A stretch of 64,000 nt of DNA from Sphingobium trunci (GTDB lineage Bacteria; Pseudomonadota; Alphaproteobacteria; Sphingomonadales; Sphingomonadaceae). The position numbers were made by a program, and so were the translations under genes. The stretch's first letter is position 1. The number at the start of each line of letters is the position of its first letter. Positions 1-8,852 of the stretch are shown here, one piece after another. The notes under the pieces were generated by a model. The model saw only the letters and a program-made list of their open reading frames with translations, did no database searches and was not told the origin of the DNA. The stretch spans positions 1 through 64,000 of the forward strand of contig NZ_JAKUJY010000010.1 in assembly GCF_022664535.1 (NCBI RefSeq), read 5' to 3'.

Positions 1-10
1 AAACCCACCC

Positions 11-250
11 TTACTGTACGTTGTCGATTACCTGGCCCTCGATAACGTCCTTGCTGGTTCTGGTAAGGCGGCAATGACCGGCATGGATAGATGCACCATC
101 ACTGCTCGCATTCAATTTGGTTTCGGCATCTCGGTATTCGCTAACGGTGATGCTGCACTTTTCGGTGATCTCTTCGTCAATGGTCGGATTTTTCAAGCAC
201 GCGCTGAGGATGAGCGTGAAGCTAAGAATGAGCATCGCTGGATTTTTCAT
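11..250 (-). CDS. small predicted lipoprotein, function unknown
   Basis: A 79-residue protein. The N-terminus is a short basic stretch (MKNP) followed by a hydrophobic run ending in LSAC, a good lipobox, so Cys18 would be acylated and the protein anchored to a membrane. The mature part is about 60 residues, polar, with two further cysteines (in EKCSI and GHCRL) that could form a disulfide. The upstream in-frame extension was rejected because it would place the lipobox in the middle of the chain. I recognise no family. Base composition is less GC-rich than the aro genes downstream, which fits an acquired or fast-evolving segment. Confidence 0.55.
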   Translation of the reverse strand: MKNPAMLILSFTLILSACLKNPTIDEEITEKCSITVSEYRDAETKLNASSDGASIHAGHCRLTRTSKDVIEGQVIDNVQ

Positions 251-468
251 TGTACAAGAATGCAATGCAGGGACGAGCCATACAACGTCCGGTTTCGTTT
301 CGCGATTCCCGGAAGCCGCAAGTCTGCAACCCCACCCTTGGCAGGCATCAGGCAGGCGAAAAGTCCACTGCTGTAAGCCGCCTAGCCACAGACGACCAAT
401 GGCAGTCATTTAACTCATCATTCAGGTGCCTCAGCTACGGACGTTCTTAGCAATGCAGCGAGGGGCGT

Positions 469-729
469 ATGTTAAGAATTGTTGTTGCAATCATCAGCAT
501 CTTGCTCGCAGTGCCAATCACTTTTATTGCAGCATTTGCAGCGCAGGGCAACGATCAAGGTTTCGAACACAATATCGCGCTAATCGTCCAAATTGAGGGA
601 GCTTCGTTAATAGCAACTTCCGCTGCTCTTATTTTTCTGCCGAAAATTCAATGGCTACATTTTGCCATTATGGCAATCATGGTGCTGTCGATCGTTGCCA
701 TATTGATGTATTATCGTCTTACCGGATGA
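469..729 (+). CDS. small integral membrane protein, function unknown
   Basis: An 86-residue, almost wholly hydrophobic protein with three likely membrane segments, roughly residues 2-25, 37-57 and 62-82. It starts at an ATG with GAGGGG a few bases upstream. It has no recognisable motif and no signal for cleavage. It lies alone between the divergent lipoprotein and the aroB tail, and the DNA here is clearly poorer in GC than the rest of the window. It may be an accessory or transferred gene. I do not recognise the family. Confidence 0.5.
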   Translation: MLRIVVAIISILLAVPITFIAAFAAQGNDQGFEHNIALIVQIEGASLIATSAALIFLPKIQWLHFAIMAIMVLSIVAILMYYRLTG

Positions 730-808
730 TGAATGAGGTTTCGCTGTTGCATGGCAGACTTGCACCCAAAGGCGCAATTAGCGGTCGGCCTCGAATCCAC
801 CCATCCCT

Positions 809-917
809 GTCATCCCCACGAAGGCGGGAGGCACAGTTCGGCGCGGCCAATCTATTCGTTGCCGTTACCCCAGGCGCGGCGCTGGGGAGATGGATCCCCG
901 CCTTCGCGGAGATGACG
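809..917. repeat. imperfect inverted repeat, REP-like intergenic element
   Basis: The left arm at 809-828 reads TGTCATCCCCACGAAGGCGG. The right arm at 896-917 is nearly its reverse complement (differences at two positions). The loop is about 67 bases. Sequences with the core CCCGCCTTCGCGGGGATGAC are common dispersed intergenic elements in sphingomonads (family knowledge). The gap from 730 to 960 holds nothing else that I can support. Confidence 0.6.
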
Positions 918-960
918 AGGGGCTGACGTCCGTCTTCCCCACCTCAAGCCAGCCGCGGTT

Positions 961-2091
961 TCAGCTTGTCCGGGCCGCCGCCCGGTCCTCGTCCAGGAAC
1001 GCGGCGACATCGTCGAGCAGGACATCCTTCGACAGGAAGGTCCGCCCGATTCCCCGCGCCAGCAGGAAGGGCAGGGTGCCCGCCGCCATCTTCTTGTCGT
1101 GGAGCATGCGCGCGACCAGGGCGGCGCCGTCCGCCTTCACATGGGCGCTGGCAAGATCGTAGGGCAGGCCCACGGCCTTGAGGTGCGCGGTCACGCGTTC
1201 GGCGTCTTCGGGGGAACACAGCCCCAGCCGGGCCGAATAGCGGAAGGCCAGCGCCATGCCCGCCGCCACGCCCTCGCCATGGAGCAAAATGTCGGAAAAG
1301 CCGGTATCGGCCTCCAGCGCATGGCCGAAAGTATGGCCCAGGTTGAGCAATGCGCGGCGGCCAGAGGTTTCGCGCTCGTCCTCGCCCACGATCTTCGCCT
1401 TGGCGGCTACGCTGCGTTCGATCGCATATTCGCGTGCCTGCGCGTCGCCCGCGAGCAGGCGATGCCCCTCCGCCTCGCACCAGGCGAAGAAATCGGGATC
1501 GTCGATCAGGCCATATTTGACGACCTCGGCATAGCCCGCCCGCGTTTCCCGCACCGGCAGCGTGTCCAGCGTCGAGGGGTCGATCAGGACCAGCGCGGGC
1601 TGGTAGAAGCTGCCGATCAGATTCTTGCCTGCCCTGGCGTTGATCGCGGTCTTGCCGCCGACCGAACTGTCCACCTGCGCCAGCAGCGTGGTCGGTATCT
1701 GGATGAAATGGCAGCCGCGTTTCAGGATGGAGGCGGCAAAGCCCACCAGATCCCCGATCACCCCGCCGCCCAGCGCCACCACATGATCGCCCCGTTCGAT
1801 CTCCAGCGCCAGCAGCGCGTCGAGCAACTGCTCCAGATGGCGCCAGCTCTTGGTCTGCTCGCCCGGCGGCAGGATGATCGGCTCGACCGCGATGCCGGCG
1901 CTGCGCAGGCTCGCCTCCAGCCGGGGAAGCTGCGCGCTGGCGACATGCGCGTCGGTCACGACGACCAGCCGCCGCCCGTCTGCCCTGCGGCGGGCATAGT
2001 CCGCCAGATGGTCGCCTGCCCGGTCCAGCGCGCCTTCCTCGATCAGGATATCATAGCTGCGCGCACCCAGCGCGACGCGGACTAATGCCAT
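961..2091 (-). CDS. aroB: 3-dehydroquinate synthase
   Basis: Converts DAHP to 3-dehydroquinate, the second step of the shikimate pathway, using NAD and a divalent metal in the cytosol. The 376-residue protein carries the NAD-binding ALGGGVIGD motif (about 105-113), the substrate loop IPTTLLAQVDSSVGGKT, and the metal ligands in AEVVKYG, LNLGHTFGHALE and HGEGV. Length is normal for the family. Its start overlaps the end of aroK by 10 bases, so the two genes are almost certainly co-transcribed and translationally coupled. Nothing unusual. Confidence 0.97.
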   Translation of the reverse strand: MALVRVALGARSYDILIEEGALDRAGDHLADYARRRADGRRLVVVTDAHVASAQLPRLEASLRSAGIAVEPIILPPGEQTKSWRHLEQLLDALLALEIERGDHVVALGGGVIGDLVGFAASILKRGCHFIQIPTTLLAQVDSSVGGKTAINARAGKNLIGSFYQPALVLIDPSTLDTLPVRETRAGYAEVVKYGLIDDPDFFAWCEAEGHRLLAGDAQAREYAIERSVAAKAKIVGEDERETSGRRALLNLGHTFGHALEADTGFSDILLHGEGVAAGMALAFRYSARLGLCSPEDAERVTAHLKAVGLPYDLASAHVKADGAALVARMLHDKKMAAGTLPFLLARGIGRTFLSKDVLLDDVAAFLDEDRAAARTS

Positions 2092-2630
2092 TGGGACAAA
2101 TGCTCCATGATGCTGTCCACCGCCACATCATGCGGCGCGGCGGCGCTTTTCACATGAATGGGGCAGAGCGCGTAGACCGGATTGCGGATCGCGGCCAGTT
2201 CGGTCAGCACGGCGCGCGGGTCCTTGCCCTTCAGCAGCGGGCGCCCCTCGCGCCGCGATACTCGGTCGACCAGCGTGTCGATATCGGCGTTCAGCCAGAT
2301 GGCGAGGGCATGTTCCAGGATCAGCTTGCGCGTCTCCTCCTGCATGAAGGCGCCGCCGCCGGTCGCTATCACCTTGGGCGCGCCATCCATCAGCCGGGCG
2401 ATGACGCGCCGTTCGCCATCGCGGAAATAGGCCTCGCCATAGCGTTCGAACATTTCCGTGATCGTCATGCCCGCCGCCTTTTCGATCTCCTCATCGGCAT
2501 CGACGAAATGCAGGCCCAGCCGCGCCGCCAGCCGCCGCCCGACGGTCGATTTGCCGACGCCCATCATCCCCACCAGGACGATGGGACCGCGCTTCACGGG
2601 CGCCTGTGCGGATTTGCTGTTTCGCTGCAT
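2082..2630 (-). CDS. aroK: shikimate kinase
   Basis: Phosphorylates shikimate with ATP, the fifth step of chorismate synthesis. Starting at MQRNSK the protein has 182 residues. Walker A is GMMGVGKST at 21-29, the substrate-binding acidic pair lies in FVDADEEIE, the shikimate-contact glycines in ATGGGAF, and the lid arginines in SRREGRPLL. An upstream in-frame start would add 15 residues but lies outside the conserved family boundary. First gene of the aroK-aroB operon; the divergent small gene begins 82 bases away. Confidence 0.95.
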   Translation of the reverse strand: MQRNSKSAQAPVKRGPIVLVGMMGVGKSTVGRRLAARLGLHFVDADEEIEKAAGMTITEMFERYGEAYFRDGERRVIARLMDGAPKVIATGGGAFMQEETRKLILEHALAIWLNADIDTLVDRVSRREGRPLLKGKDPRAVLTELAAIRNPVYALCPIHVKSAAAPHDVAVDSIMEHLSQWH

Positions 2631-2711
2631 GGCGAGCGGGGCTATACAACCCCGCGTCAACAAGGCAAATCGCAACTTTCCTCAGCTCTGGCCCAGCCGA
2701 AAACAGGATCC

Positions 2712-2903
2712 ATGAAGCGCAATCGTTCCTACAGCAGTTTTGAAGGCAGCTCGCGGCGCCGTCGCGGCCTGTCCCTGCCGATCATTCCCATCGTCGCGGT
2801 CGTCCTGCTGGTCGCGATCATCGCGCTGCTCTGGTCGCGTGGCGGTGAAAAGCCGCAGAGCCATGTGGAAAAGGTCATTCCCGCCGAAAAGCTGGGCCAT
2901 TAA
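2712..2903 (+). CDS. small basic single-pass membrane protein, unknown
   Basis: A 63-residue protein with an arginine-rich N-terminus (SSRRRRG at about 13-19), one membrane helix (about 22-42) and a short polar tail ending AEKLGH. Positive-inside topology puts the N-terminus in the cytosol. It starts 82 bases from the divergent aroK start and ends 3 bases before the next gene, so it is probably the first gene of an operon with the secreted protein and xerD. I do not know its function. Confidence 0.7.
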   Translation: MKRNRSYSSFEGSSRRRRGLSLPIIPIVAVVLLVAIIALLWSRGGEKPQSHVEKVIPAEKLGH

Positions 2904-2906
2904 GGC

Positions 2907-4739
2907 ATGGCGCAGCGGCGGGTGAATGCGAAATGGGCACTGGGAACGCTCGCGCTCGCGCTGGCGCTGCCGGTGGTGGCGCAGGAAACGCCCGAATCCC
3001 TGCTGCCGCCGGGCTTTGGTGACGCGCCGCAGGCGCCCCAGCCCCGGCAGCCCGCCGGTCCCGCCCCCGGCGCCCCGGCGCCGGGCGCGCCTGCGCCCGG
3101 AACGCCGTCAGCCCCGTCGTCCACTCCATCGGTCGTGCCGCCCAGCTTCGCCGTGACCGAAGAGGCCGGGGACAATGCGGCCGAAGCGATGAGCGAGGAG
3201 GATATCGCCGCGGAGAAGGCGAAATATGACCTCCCCGAAAATGCGCACCGCTCGCTCGACCGGATCGGGCCGCTGACCCCCGAACGGCGGGGCATGGCGC
3301 CCAATGCCTTCGGTTCGCAGTCGGGCCAGTTCCTGGCGACGCTGATGAAGCAGACGCGGGCGCCGATCACCTCGCGCTGGGCGTCGATCCTGCTGCGGCG
3401 GGCGCTGCTGTCCGCGACCGATACGCCGCGCGACATCAACGGCGCGGACTGGGTGGCGGAGCGCGCCTGGCTGCTGCTGCGCATGGGCGAGGCGGACAGC
3501 GCCCGCCTGCTGGTGCAGAGCGTCGATTCGGACCAGTTCACCCCGCGCCTCTATGCCATCGCCATGCAGACCTATCTGGCGACCGCCGATCCGGCTGGCA
3601 TGTGCCCGCTCTCGGCCGGGGCGCTGCGTTTCAGCAAGGAGCCCGCCTGGGAGATGACCCGGGCGATCTGTCCCGCGCTGTCGGGCGACCAGGGTTCGGC
3701 CAGCGGCGCGCTCAACCAGGCGCAGCGGCGCGGGCAGGTGCGCGGCATCGATTACAAGCTGGCGGAAAAGGTCGTCGGCACCGGATTCAACGCCCGCCGT
3801 TCGGTGAAGATCGAATGGGACGCGGTGGATGGGCTGACCGCCTGGCGCTTCGGCCTGGCGACCGCGCTCAACGTTCCCATTCCCGACGATCTTTACGGCA
3901 CGGTGGGACCGCATGTCCGCGCCTGGGAAGCGCGGGCTCCGGCGCTGTCGGCCGCGCGCCGCCTGCCCGGTGCGGAAGTGGCGGCGCGGCTGGGCGTCTT
4001 CTCCAGCCAGGCGCTGGTGGGTTTCTACAGCCAGCTGGGCGCGGACGGCGACGCGCCGGACAAGGCCGCCGACCGGATCGAGGCGCTGCGCAACGCCTAT
4101 GCCGGATCGAGCGCCGATGACCGGCTGCAGGCGATGCGGACCGTGTGGCAGGATGAGGCGCGGCCCGATTTCGTCGGTCTGATCGCGACGGCGCGGGCGG
4201 CGGCGGCGCTGCCCGTTTCGGACCTGCCCGCCCGCGATGCCTCCAATCTGGTCGCGGCGATGTTCACCGCGGGCTATGACCGCAGCGCGGCGCAATGGGC
4301 GCGGCTTGCCGGGCAGGTGGACGGCGACGGGGCGGGCGATCTCTGGGCCTTGCTGGCCGTCGGCGCGCCGAGTCCGGTGGTGGAGATCAGTTCGGGCCGT
4401 GTCTCTGCCTTTGCCAAGAATGCGGAAGCGCACAAGGCGCAGATGCTGATCGCGGCGCTGGCCGGGCTGTCCCGCCTCGATCCGCAGAACAGCGCTTCGC
4501 TGGCGCAGGATAACGGCTTCAGCCTGGGTACCGCCAGCCGCTGGTCGCGCGCGATCGATGCCGCGGCCGGGCGGGGCGAGAAGGCCAGCGTCGCGCTGCT
4601 GGCGGCGGTGGGCATGCAGACGGCCGACTGGAACCGGCTGCCCGCCTTCCATCTCTATCATATCGTCGCCGCCCTGCATCGCGTCGGGCTCGATCCCGAA
4701 GCGCGGATGATCGCGGCGGAGGCGATGACGCGGGTCTGA
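2907..4739 (+). CDS. secreted helical protein with a proline-rich linker, function unknown
   Basis: A 610-residue protein with a Sec signal peptide (residues 1 to about 25, ending PVVAQE). It is followed by a disordered Pro/Ala/Gly linker containing tandem PGAPA units (about 45-80), then a long region rich in alanine and helix-formers that reads like solenoid or TPR-type repeats. No enzyme motif is visible. It is tightly packed: 3 bases after the small membrane gene and with its stop overlapping the xerD start (TGATG). Linked to chromosome-dimer resolution only by position. Role unknown; probably periplasmic. Confidence 0.8.
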   Translation: MAQRRVNAKWALGTLALALALPVVAQETPESLLPPGFGDAPQAPQPRQPAGPAPGAPAPGAPAPGTPSAPSSTPSVVPPSFAVTEEAGDNAAEAMSEEDIAAEKAKYDLPENAHRSLDRIGPLTPERRGMAPNAFGSQSGQFLATLMKQTRAPITSRWASILLRRALLSATDTPRDINGADWVAERAWLLLRMGEADSARLLVQSVDSDQFTPRLYAIAMQTYLATADPAGMCPLSAGALRFSKEPAWEMTRAICPALSGDQGSASGALNQAQRRGQVRGIDYKLAEKVVGTGFNARRSVKIEWDAVDGLTAWRFGLATALNVPIPDDLYGTVGPHVRAWEARAPALSAARRLPGAEVAARLGVFSSQALVGFYSQLGADGDAPDKAADRIEALRNAYAGSSADDRLQAMRTVWQDEARPDFVGLIATARAAAALPVSDLPARDASNLVAAMFTAGYDRSAAQWARLAGQVDGDGAGDLWALLAVGAPSPVVEISSGRVSAFAKNAEAHKAQMLIAALAGLSRLDPQNSASLAQDNGFSLGTASRWSRAIDAAAGRGEKASVALLAAVGMQTADWNRLPAFHLYHIVAALHRVGLDPEARMIAAEAMTRV

Positions 4740-5656
4740 TGGGCGATGATGCCGCGCTGATCGACCGCTTTCTGGAGATGATGGCGGCCGAAAGGGGGGC
4801 GTCGCGCAACACGCTGCTGGCCTATCGGACGGATCTGCAGGGCGCGGCGGAGATAGTCGGCGGCCTTTCCGGCGCGAGCAGGGACGGCCTTGCCGCGCTG
4901 GCGCCCGCCTGGGCCGAACTGGCGGCATCGTCGGTCGCGCGCAAATCCTCTGCCTTGCGGGCCTTTTACGCCTTTCTGGAGGAGGAAGGGCTGCGGCCCG
5001 ACAATCCCTCGGACATCTTGCCGCGCCCGGTCACGCGCCGCCCGCTGCCCCGGATTCTTTCGACGCAGGAAGTCGATTCGCTCTTCGCCCTGATCGCAGC
5101 GAAGCTGGAGGGGGATCATCCGGCGCCGCTGGACCTGCGGCTGTCGGCGCTGATCGAGCTGCTCTACGGTTCGGGTCTGCGCGCGACCGAGCTGGTGTCG
5201 CTGCCGCGCCGGGCGCTCGCGGCGGACCAGCCGTTCCTGATCCTGAAGGGCAAGGGTGGGCGCGAGCGGCTGGTTCCCATTTCCGACCGCGCCCGTGCCG
5301 CCGTGGCGGTCTGGCTGCCGCATGTCCCGGTCGACAGCCTGTGGCTTTTCCCGTCGGGCAAGAGCCATGTCAGCCGGATTCGGCTCTATCAGATGGTGAA
5401 GGCGCTGGCGGCGGCGGCCGGAATCGCGCCCGAACGCGTCAGTCCCCATGTGCTGCGCCATGCCTTCGCCACCCATTTGCTGGAGGGCGGCGCGGACCTG
5501 CGCGCCTTGCAGTCCATGCTGGGCCATGCGGATATCGCCACCACGCAAATCTATACCCATGTCGACAGCCGCCGGCTGGTCGAACTGGTCAACCGCCGCC
5601 ATCCTCTGGCGACGATGCATCATCGGCGCGTTGACGGCGAAGCGTCAGCGCCCTAA
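4739..5656 (+). CDS. xerD: site-specific tyrosine recombinase XerD
   Basis: A 305-residue tyrosine recombinase that, with XerC, resolves chromosome dimers at dif. An N-terminal SAM-like core-binding domain (about 5-85) precedes the catalytic domain. The catalytic set is complete: Arg148 (SGLRATEL), Lys171 (KGKGGRE), His237 and Arg240 (HVLRHAF), His263 (LGHADI) and the nucleophile Tyr272 (IYTHVD). Length and the contiguous domain order fit XerD better than a phage integrase, and no phage or transposon genes surround it. The start overlaps the preceding stop by one base. Confidence 0.92.
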   Translation: MGDDAALIDRFLEMMAAERGASRNTLLAYRTDLQGAAEIVGGLSGASRDGLAALAPAWAELAASSVARKSSALRAFYAFLEEEGLRPDNPSDILPRPVTRRPLPRILSTQEVDSLFALIAAKLEGDHPAPLDLRLSALIELLYGSGLRATELVSLPRRALAADQPFLILKGKGGRERLVPISDRARAAVAVWLPHVPVDSLWLFPSGKSHVSRIRLYQMVKALAAAAGIAPERVSPHVLRHAFATHLLEGGADLRALQSMLGHADIATTQIYTHVDSRRLVELVNRRHPLATMHHRRVDGEASAP

Positions 5657-5667
5657 CGCCATGCGCC

Positions 5668-6612
5668 ATGGTTAGCTTTCTGGAATTTGAAAAGCCCATC
5701 GCCGAGCTGGAAGCGCGCATCATCGAATTGCGCGCGACGGCCAATGTGGGCGATATCGACATCAGCGGCGAGATCGACAAGCTCGAGCAGCGCGCGGCGA
5801 AGATGCTGCTGGACAGCTATTCCAGGCTGTCGCCCTGGCAGAAGACGCAGGTCGCCCGCCATCCCGACCGCCCGCATTTCAAGGATTATGTCGCGGGCAT
5901 GTTCGACAATTTCATGCCGCTGGCCGGGGATCGCGCCTTTGCCGACGATCAGGCGATCATCGGGGGCTTCGCGACGCTGGGCGACCGGCGCATCATGGTG
6001 ATCGGCCATGAAAAGGGCGACGATACGGCCAGCCGCGTGCGGCATAATTTCGGCATGGCCAAGCCGGAGGGTTATCGCAAGGCGATCCGCCTGATGCAGC
6101 TCGCCGACCGGTTCGGCCTGCCGGTGGTCACGCTGGTGGACACGTCGGGCGCTTTCCCCGGCGTACAGGCGGAAGAACGCGGGCAGGCGGAGGCGATTGC
6201 CCGTTCGACCGAACAGTGCCTGGCGCTGGGCGTGCCGATGGTGGCGGCCGTGGTGGGCGAAGGCGGATCGGGCGGGGCGGTGGCGCTGGCGGCGGCCAAC
6301 CGCGTGCTGATGTTCGAACATGCGGTCTATTCGGTGATCTCGCCCGAAGGTTGCGCCTCGATTCTCTGGCGCACGGCGGACAAGGCGAGCGACGCGGCGA
6401 CCGCCATGCAGGTGACGGCGCAGCATCTGAAGGCGCTGGGCGTCATCGACCGCATCGTCGCCGAACCGATCGGTGGCGCGCATCGCGAGCCGGTGCAGGC
6501 GATCGCCAATCTGGGCGTGGCCATCGGCGAGGAACTGGATGCTCTGTCGGGCATGAGTGCGCAGGATCTGCGCACGGACCGGGCCGACAAGTTCCTCGCC
6601 ATCGGCGCCTGA
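5668..6612 (+). CDS. accA: acetyl-CoA carboxylase carboxyltransferase, alpha subunit
   Basis: A 314-residue protein of the AccA family. It transfers the carboxyl group from biotin to acetyl-CoA as part of the AccA2-AccD2 complex, the committed step of fatty-acid synthesis. The N-terminal helical segment ([18 protein letters not shown]) and the crotonase-fold core ([49 protein letters not shown]) are all present. accD is not in the window. It follows xerD after 11 bases and is probably read from the same transcript. Confidence 0.96.
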   Translation: MVSFLEFEKPIAELEARIIELRATANVGDIDISGEIDKLEQRAAKMLLDSYSRLSPWQKTQVARHPDRPHFKDYVAGMFDNFMPLAGDRAFADDQAIIGGFATLGDRRIMVIGHEKGDDTASRVRHNFGMAKPEGYRKAIRLMQLADRFGLPVVTLVDTSGAFPGVQAEERGQAEAIARSTEQCLALGVPMVAAVVGEGGSGGAVALAAANRVLMFEHAVYSVISPEGCASILWRTADKASDAATAMQVTAQHLKALGVIDRIVAEPIGGAHREPVQAIANLGVAIGEELDALSGMSAQDLRTDRADKFLAIGA

Positions 6613-6693
6613 TCGCGGTCCCCTCTGTCGGCGGGAACATGTGCCTGCTATCGCTCGTTACGTCATGGTAACAGGAGAGGACAGGGAGGCGGC

Positions 6694-8178
6694 GTGAGGC
6701 GAGCGACATCATCGGCATTTCTGGCAAGTGCAGGATTGGGGCTGGCCGTTCTGGCGGCGGCACCTTCGGTTTCCGGCCAGCAGCGGGCGATCCGGACGGT
6801 GTCGTCGATCAGTCCGCAGGACAAGGCGGCCGGGGCCAAGCAGCATCCGCAACTGCTCAACGAATTTGGCGGGGCCTATGCCGGGCCTCAGGCCAAATAT
6901 GTCGAGGGGGTGGGCCGTCGCATTGCGGTGCAGTCGGGCCTGTCCAACGCGCAGGGCGACTTTACCGTCACCCTGCTCAACTCGCCGGTGAACAACGCCT
7001 TCGCGATTCCGGGCGGCTATGTCTATGTCACGCGCCAGTTGATGGCGCTGATGAATGACGAGGCGGAACTGGCGGGCGTGCTGGGGCATGAAATCGGCCA
7101 TGTCGCGGCCCGGCATGGCCAGCGGCGGCAGCAGGCGGCGCAGCGCAACGCGATTGGCGGCACGCTGCTTCAGGTGCTCACAGGGGCCGTGCTGGGCGAT
7201 TCGGCCCTGGGTGGGTTGTTGCAAAGGGGCATCGGCACCGGCAGCCAGTTGCTGACACTCAAATTCTCCCGCACGCAGGAATATGAGGCCGACGATCTGG
7301 GTATCCGCTATCTGGCGTCGGGCGGCTATGATCCGCGCGCGCTGTCGACCATGCTGGCTTCGCTGGCGGCGCAGAGCAGCCTGGACGCCAGAGTGGCCGG
7401 CAGTTCGCGTTCCGTGCCGGAATGGGCCAGCACCCATCCCGATCCGGCCTCCCGCGTCGGTCGTGCCGCCCGCAACGCGGCCAGCAGCGGCTCGACCAGC
7501 ACGGTGCGCAACCGGGATGCTTTCCTGAATGCGCTGGACGGTGTGTTATACGGTGACGATCCCAAGCAGGGCGTGATCGAGGGCAATCGGTTCCGCCATC
7601 CCGATCTGCGGCTGAGCTTCGTCGCGCCAACCGGCTTCGGCATGGAAAATGGCGCCGATGCGGTGACCGTGGCGGGATCGGGCGGGCAGGCGCAGTTCGG
7701 GGCCACATCCTTCAGCGGCGATCTTTCCGCCTACATCGATTCGGTGTTCTCCAAGCTGGGAGGGGGCGGCAATGTCCCGCCCGGCGAGATCAGCCGCACA
7801 ACGGTCAACGGGATTCCCGCAGCATGGCGCACCATAAGGGCCAGCACCCAATCGAGCCAGGTCGACGCGACCGTGTTCGCCTATGATTTCGGTGGCGGCA
7901 AGGCCTATCATTTCCTGCTGCTGACGGCGGCGGGACAGGGGATCGGTCCCTTTTCGACCATGGTGCAGTCGGTGCAGCGCCTTTCCGCCCAGGAAGCCGC
8001 AGCGATCAAGCCGCGCCGCGTGGACGTCGTCACCGTCAAGGCGGGCGACACGGTTCAGTCGCTCGCCCGGCGAATGGCCTATCCGGACTATCAGCTCGAC
8101 CGCTTCCTGACGATCAACGCGCTGACCGCCCAAAGCGTGCTTCGCCCGGGTCAGCGGGTGAAGGTCGTGATCTGGTAA
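6694..8178 (+). CDS. M48-family periplasmic metalloprotease with C-terminal LysM-like domain
   Basis: A 494-residue exported protein. A signal peptide covers about residues 1-28. The zinc site HEIGH lies at 132-136, with the third ligand expected in QEYEADDLG near residue 194, as in BepA/LoiP-type M48 proteases. These act in outer-membrane protein quality control (family knowledge). The last ~50 residues (from VVTVKAGDTVQSLARR) form a LysM-like unit that could bind peptidoglycan. The GTG start at 6694 is chosen because AGGGAGG lies 5 bases upstream and the signal peptide begins there. A strong hairpin follows the gene. Confidence 0.9.
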   Translation: MRRATSSAFLASAGLGLAVLAAAPSVSGQQRAIRTVSSISPQDKAAGAKQHPQLLNEFGGAYAGPQAKYVEGVGRRIAVQSGLSNAQGDFTVTLLNSPVNNAFAIPGGYVYVTRQLMALMNDEAELAGVLGHEIGHVAARHGQRRQQAAQRNAIGGTLLQVLTGAVLGDSALGGLLQRGIGTGSQLLTLKFSRTQEYEADDLGIRYLASGGYDPRALSTMLASLAAQSSLDARVAGSSRSVPEWASTHPDPASRVGRAARNAASSGSTSTVRNRDAFLNALDGVLYGDDPKQGVIEGNRFRHPDLRLSFVAPTGFGMENGADAVTVAGSGGQAQFGATSFSGDLSAYIDSVFSKLGGGGNVPPGEISRTTVNGIPAAWRTIRASTQSSQVDATVFAYDFGGGKAYHFLLLTAAGQGIGPFSTMVQSVQRLSAQEAAAIKPRRVDVVTVKAGDTVQSLARRMAYPDYQLDRFLTINALTAQSVLRPGQRVKVVIW

Positions 8179-8240
8179 GGCCGGTGGAGCCGGGCCTTGG
8201 CCCAGCTTGCCCCGCATGGGCGCGAAGGCAGACGGACAGC

Positions 8241-8277
8241 AAAAAGGGCGGCGGAAATGGCTTCCGTCGCCCTTTTT
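8241..8277. terminator. bidirectional intrinsic terminator
   Basis: A 16-base stem with one G-U pair (AAAAAGGGCGGCGGAA against TTCCGTCGCCCTTTTT) and a 5-base loop. It has a T-run on the plus side and, read the other way, an A-run that becomes T. It lies between the convergent M48 protease and Flp pilin genes and could stop both transcripts. Confidence 0.85.
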
Positions 8278-8295
8278 CTTCCAATCGGATCGAGC

Positions 8296-8457
8296 TTACT
8301 TCAGGTTGCCCGAAACGTTGTTGAAGGTGTTCTTCAGACCACCACCAATGCTGGTCATGGCACCGATGGCAGCAACGGCGATCAGAGCGGCGATCAGACC
8401 GTATTCGATCGCGGTCGCGCCCTTTTCGTTCTTCAGCATCTTACGGATGAACTGCAT
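8296..8457 (-). CDS. Flp/Fap-type pilin subunit
   Basis: A 53-residue prepilin. A short charged leader (MQFIRKMLKNEKG) ends at the prepilin peptidase site before ATAIEYGLIAALIAVAAIG, the type IVb Flp hydrophobic helix with the conserved Glu-Tyr. It is followed by a Ser/Gly/Asn tail. GGAGA lies just upstream of the ATG. Assembled pilins would form tight-adherence fimbriae; no tad/cpa assembly genes occur in this window, so the machinery must be elsewhere. Well supported by size and motif. Confidence 0.92.
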   Translation of the reverse strand: MQFIRKMLKNEKGATAIEYGLIAALIAVAAIGAMTSIGGGLKNTFNNVSGNLK

Positions 8458-8588
8458 TGAATGTCTCCTTGAATGAGTTCCTACTTAATTACCCGGCCGC
8501 CCCGCTAGAATAAGGTCAGCAGAGACACCTCTAGAGGGGATCAGTTGATAAAGATTTAATGGGAGATCGGGTTGTCAGATATTGATGG

Positions 8589-8774
8589 TTAATGATTGCT
8601 AACTTCTGCGGCGATATTGTTTAACTGATTTACCGTCTTGATGCCGAGATTCGACACGCCTACGACCATCGCCAGGAAGATAAGCCCTAGAATGAGCCCA
8701 TATTCTACTACGGTGGCGCCACGCTGACAGCGAGCCAGCGCCCTCATGCGGCAGGTTTTCATCAACGCCCGCAT
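8589..8774 (-). CDS. second Flp-like pilin
   Basis: A 61-residue Flp-family prepilin. A basic leader ends in QRG, followed by ATVVEYGLILGLIFLAMVVG with the diagnostic Glu-Tyr, and then a short tail. The start at 8774 is preferred because GGGG lies 6 bases upstream. An ATG at 8786 would add four residues. It is less like the canonical pilin at 8296 (longer leader, different tail), so it may be a minor pilin or pseudopilin. It sits about 130 bases upstream of the first pilin on the same strand, with its own AT-richer spacer. Confidence 0.82.
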   Translation of the reverse strand: MRALMKTCRMRALARCQRGATVVEYGLILGLIFLAMVVGVSNLGIKTVNQLNNIAAEVSNH

Positions 8775-8852
8775 AGCACACCCCATTTACACCCAGCCCC
8801 GAATGGCCTTGTAAGAGAGGCAGAGTTAACAAATCTTTCCAGCCGGACCCTT

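Noticed and set aside
4739..5656. Recombinase as a phage or transposon integrase
   Set aside because: Size, catalytic layout and core-gene setting fit XerD; no mobile-element genes flank it.
6657..6672. GTTAC/GTAAC inverted repeat before the M48 protease
   Set aside because: Arms of only five bases with a six-base centre; likely by chance.
8296..8774. Complete tad/Flp pilus locus
   Set aside because: Only two pilin genes occur here; no prepilin peptidase, secretin or ATPase gene is in the window.
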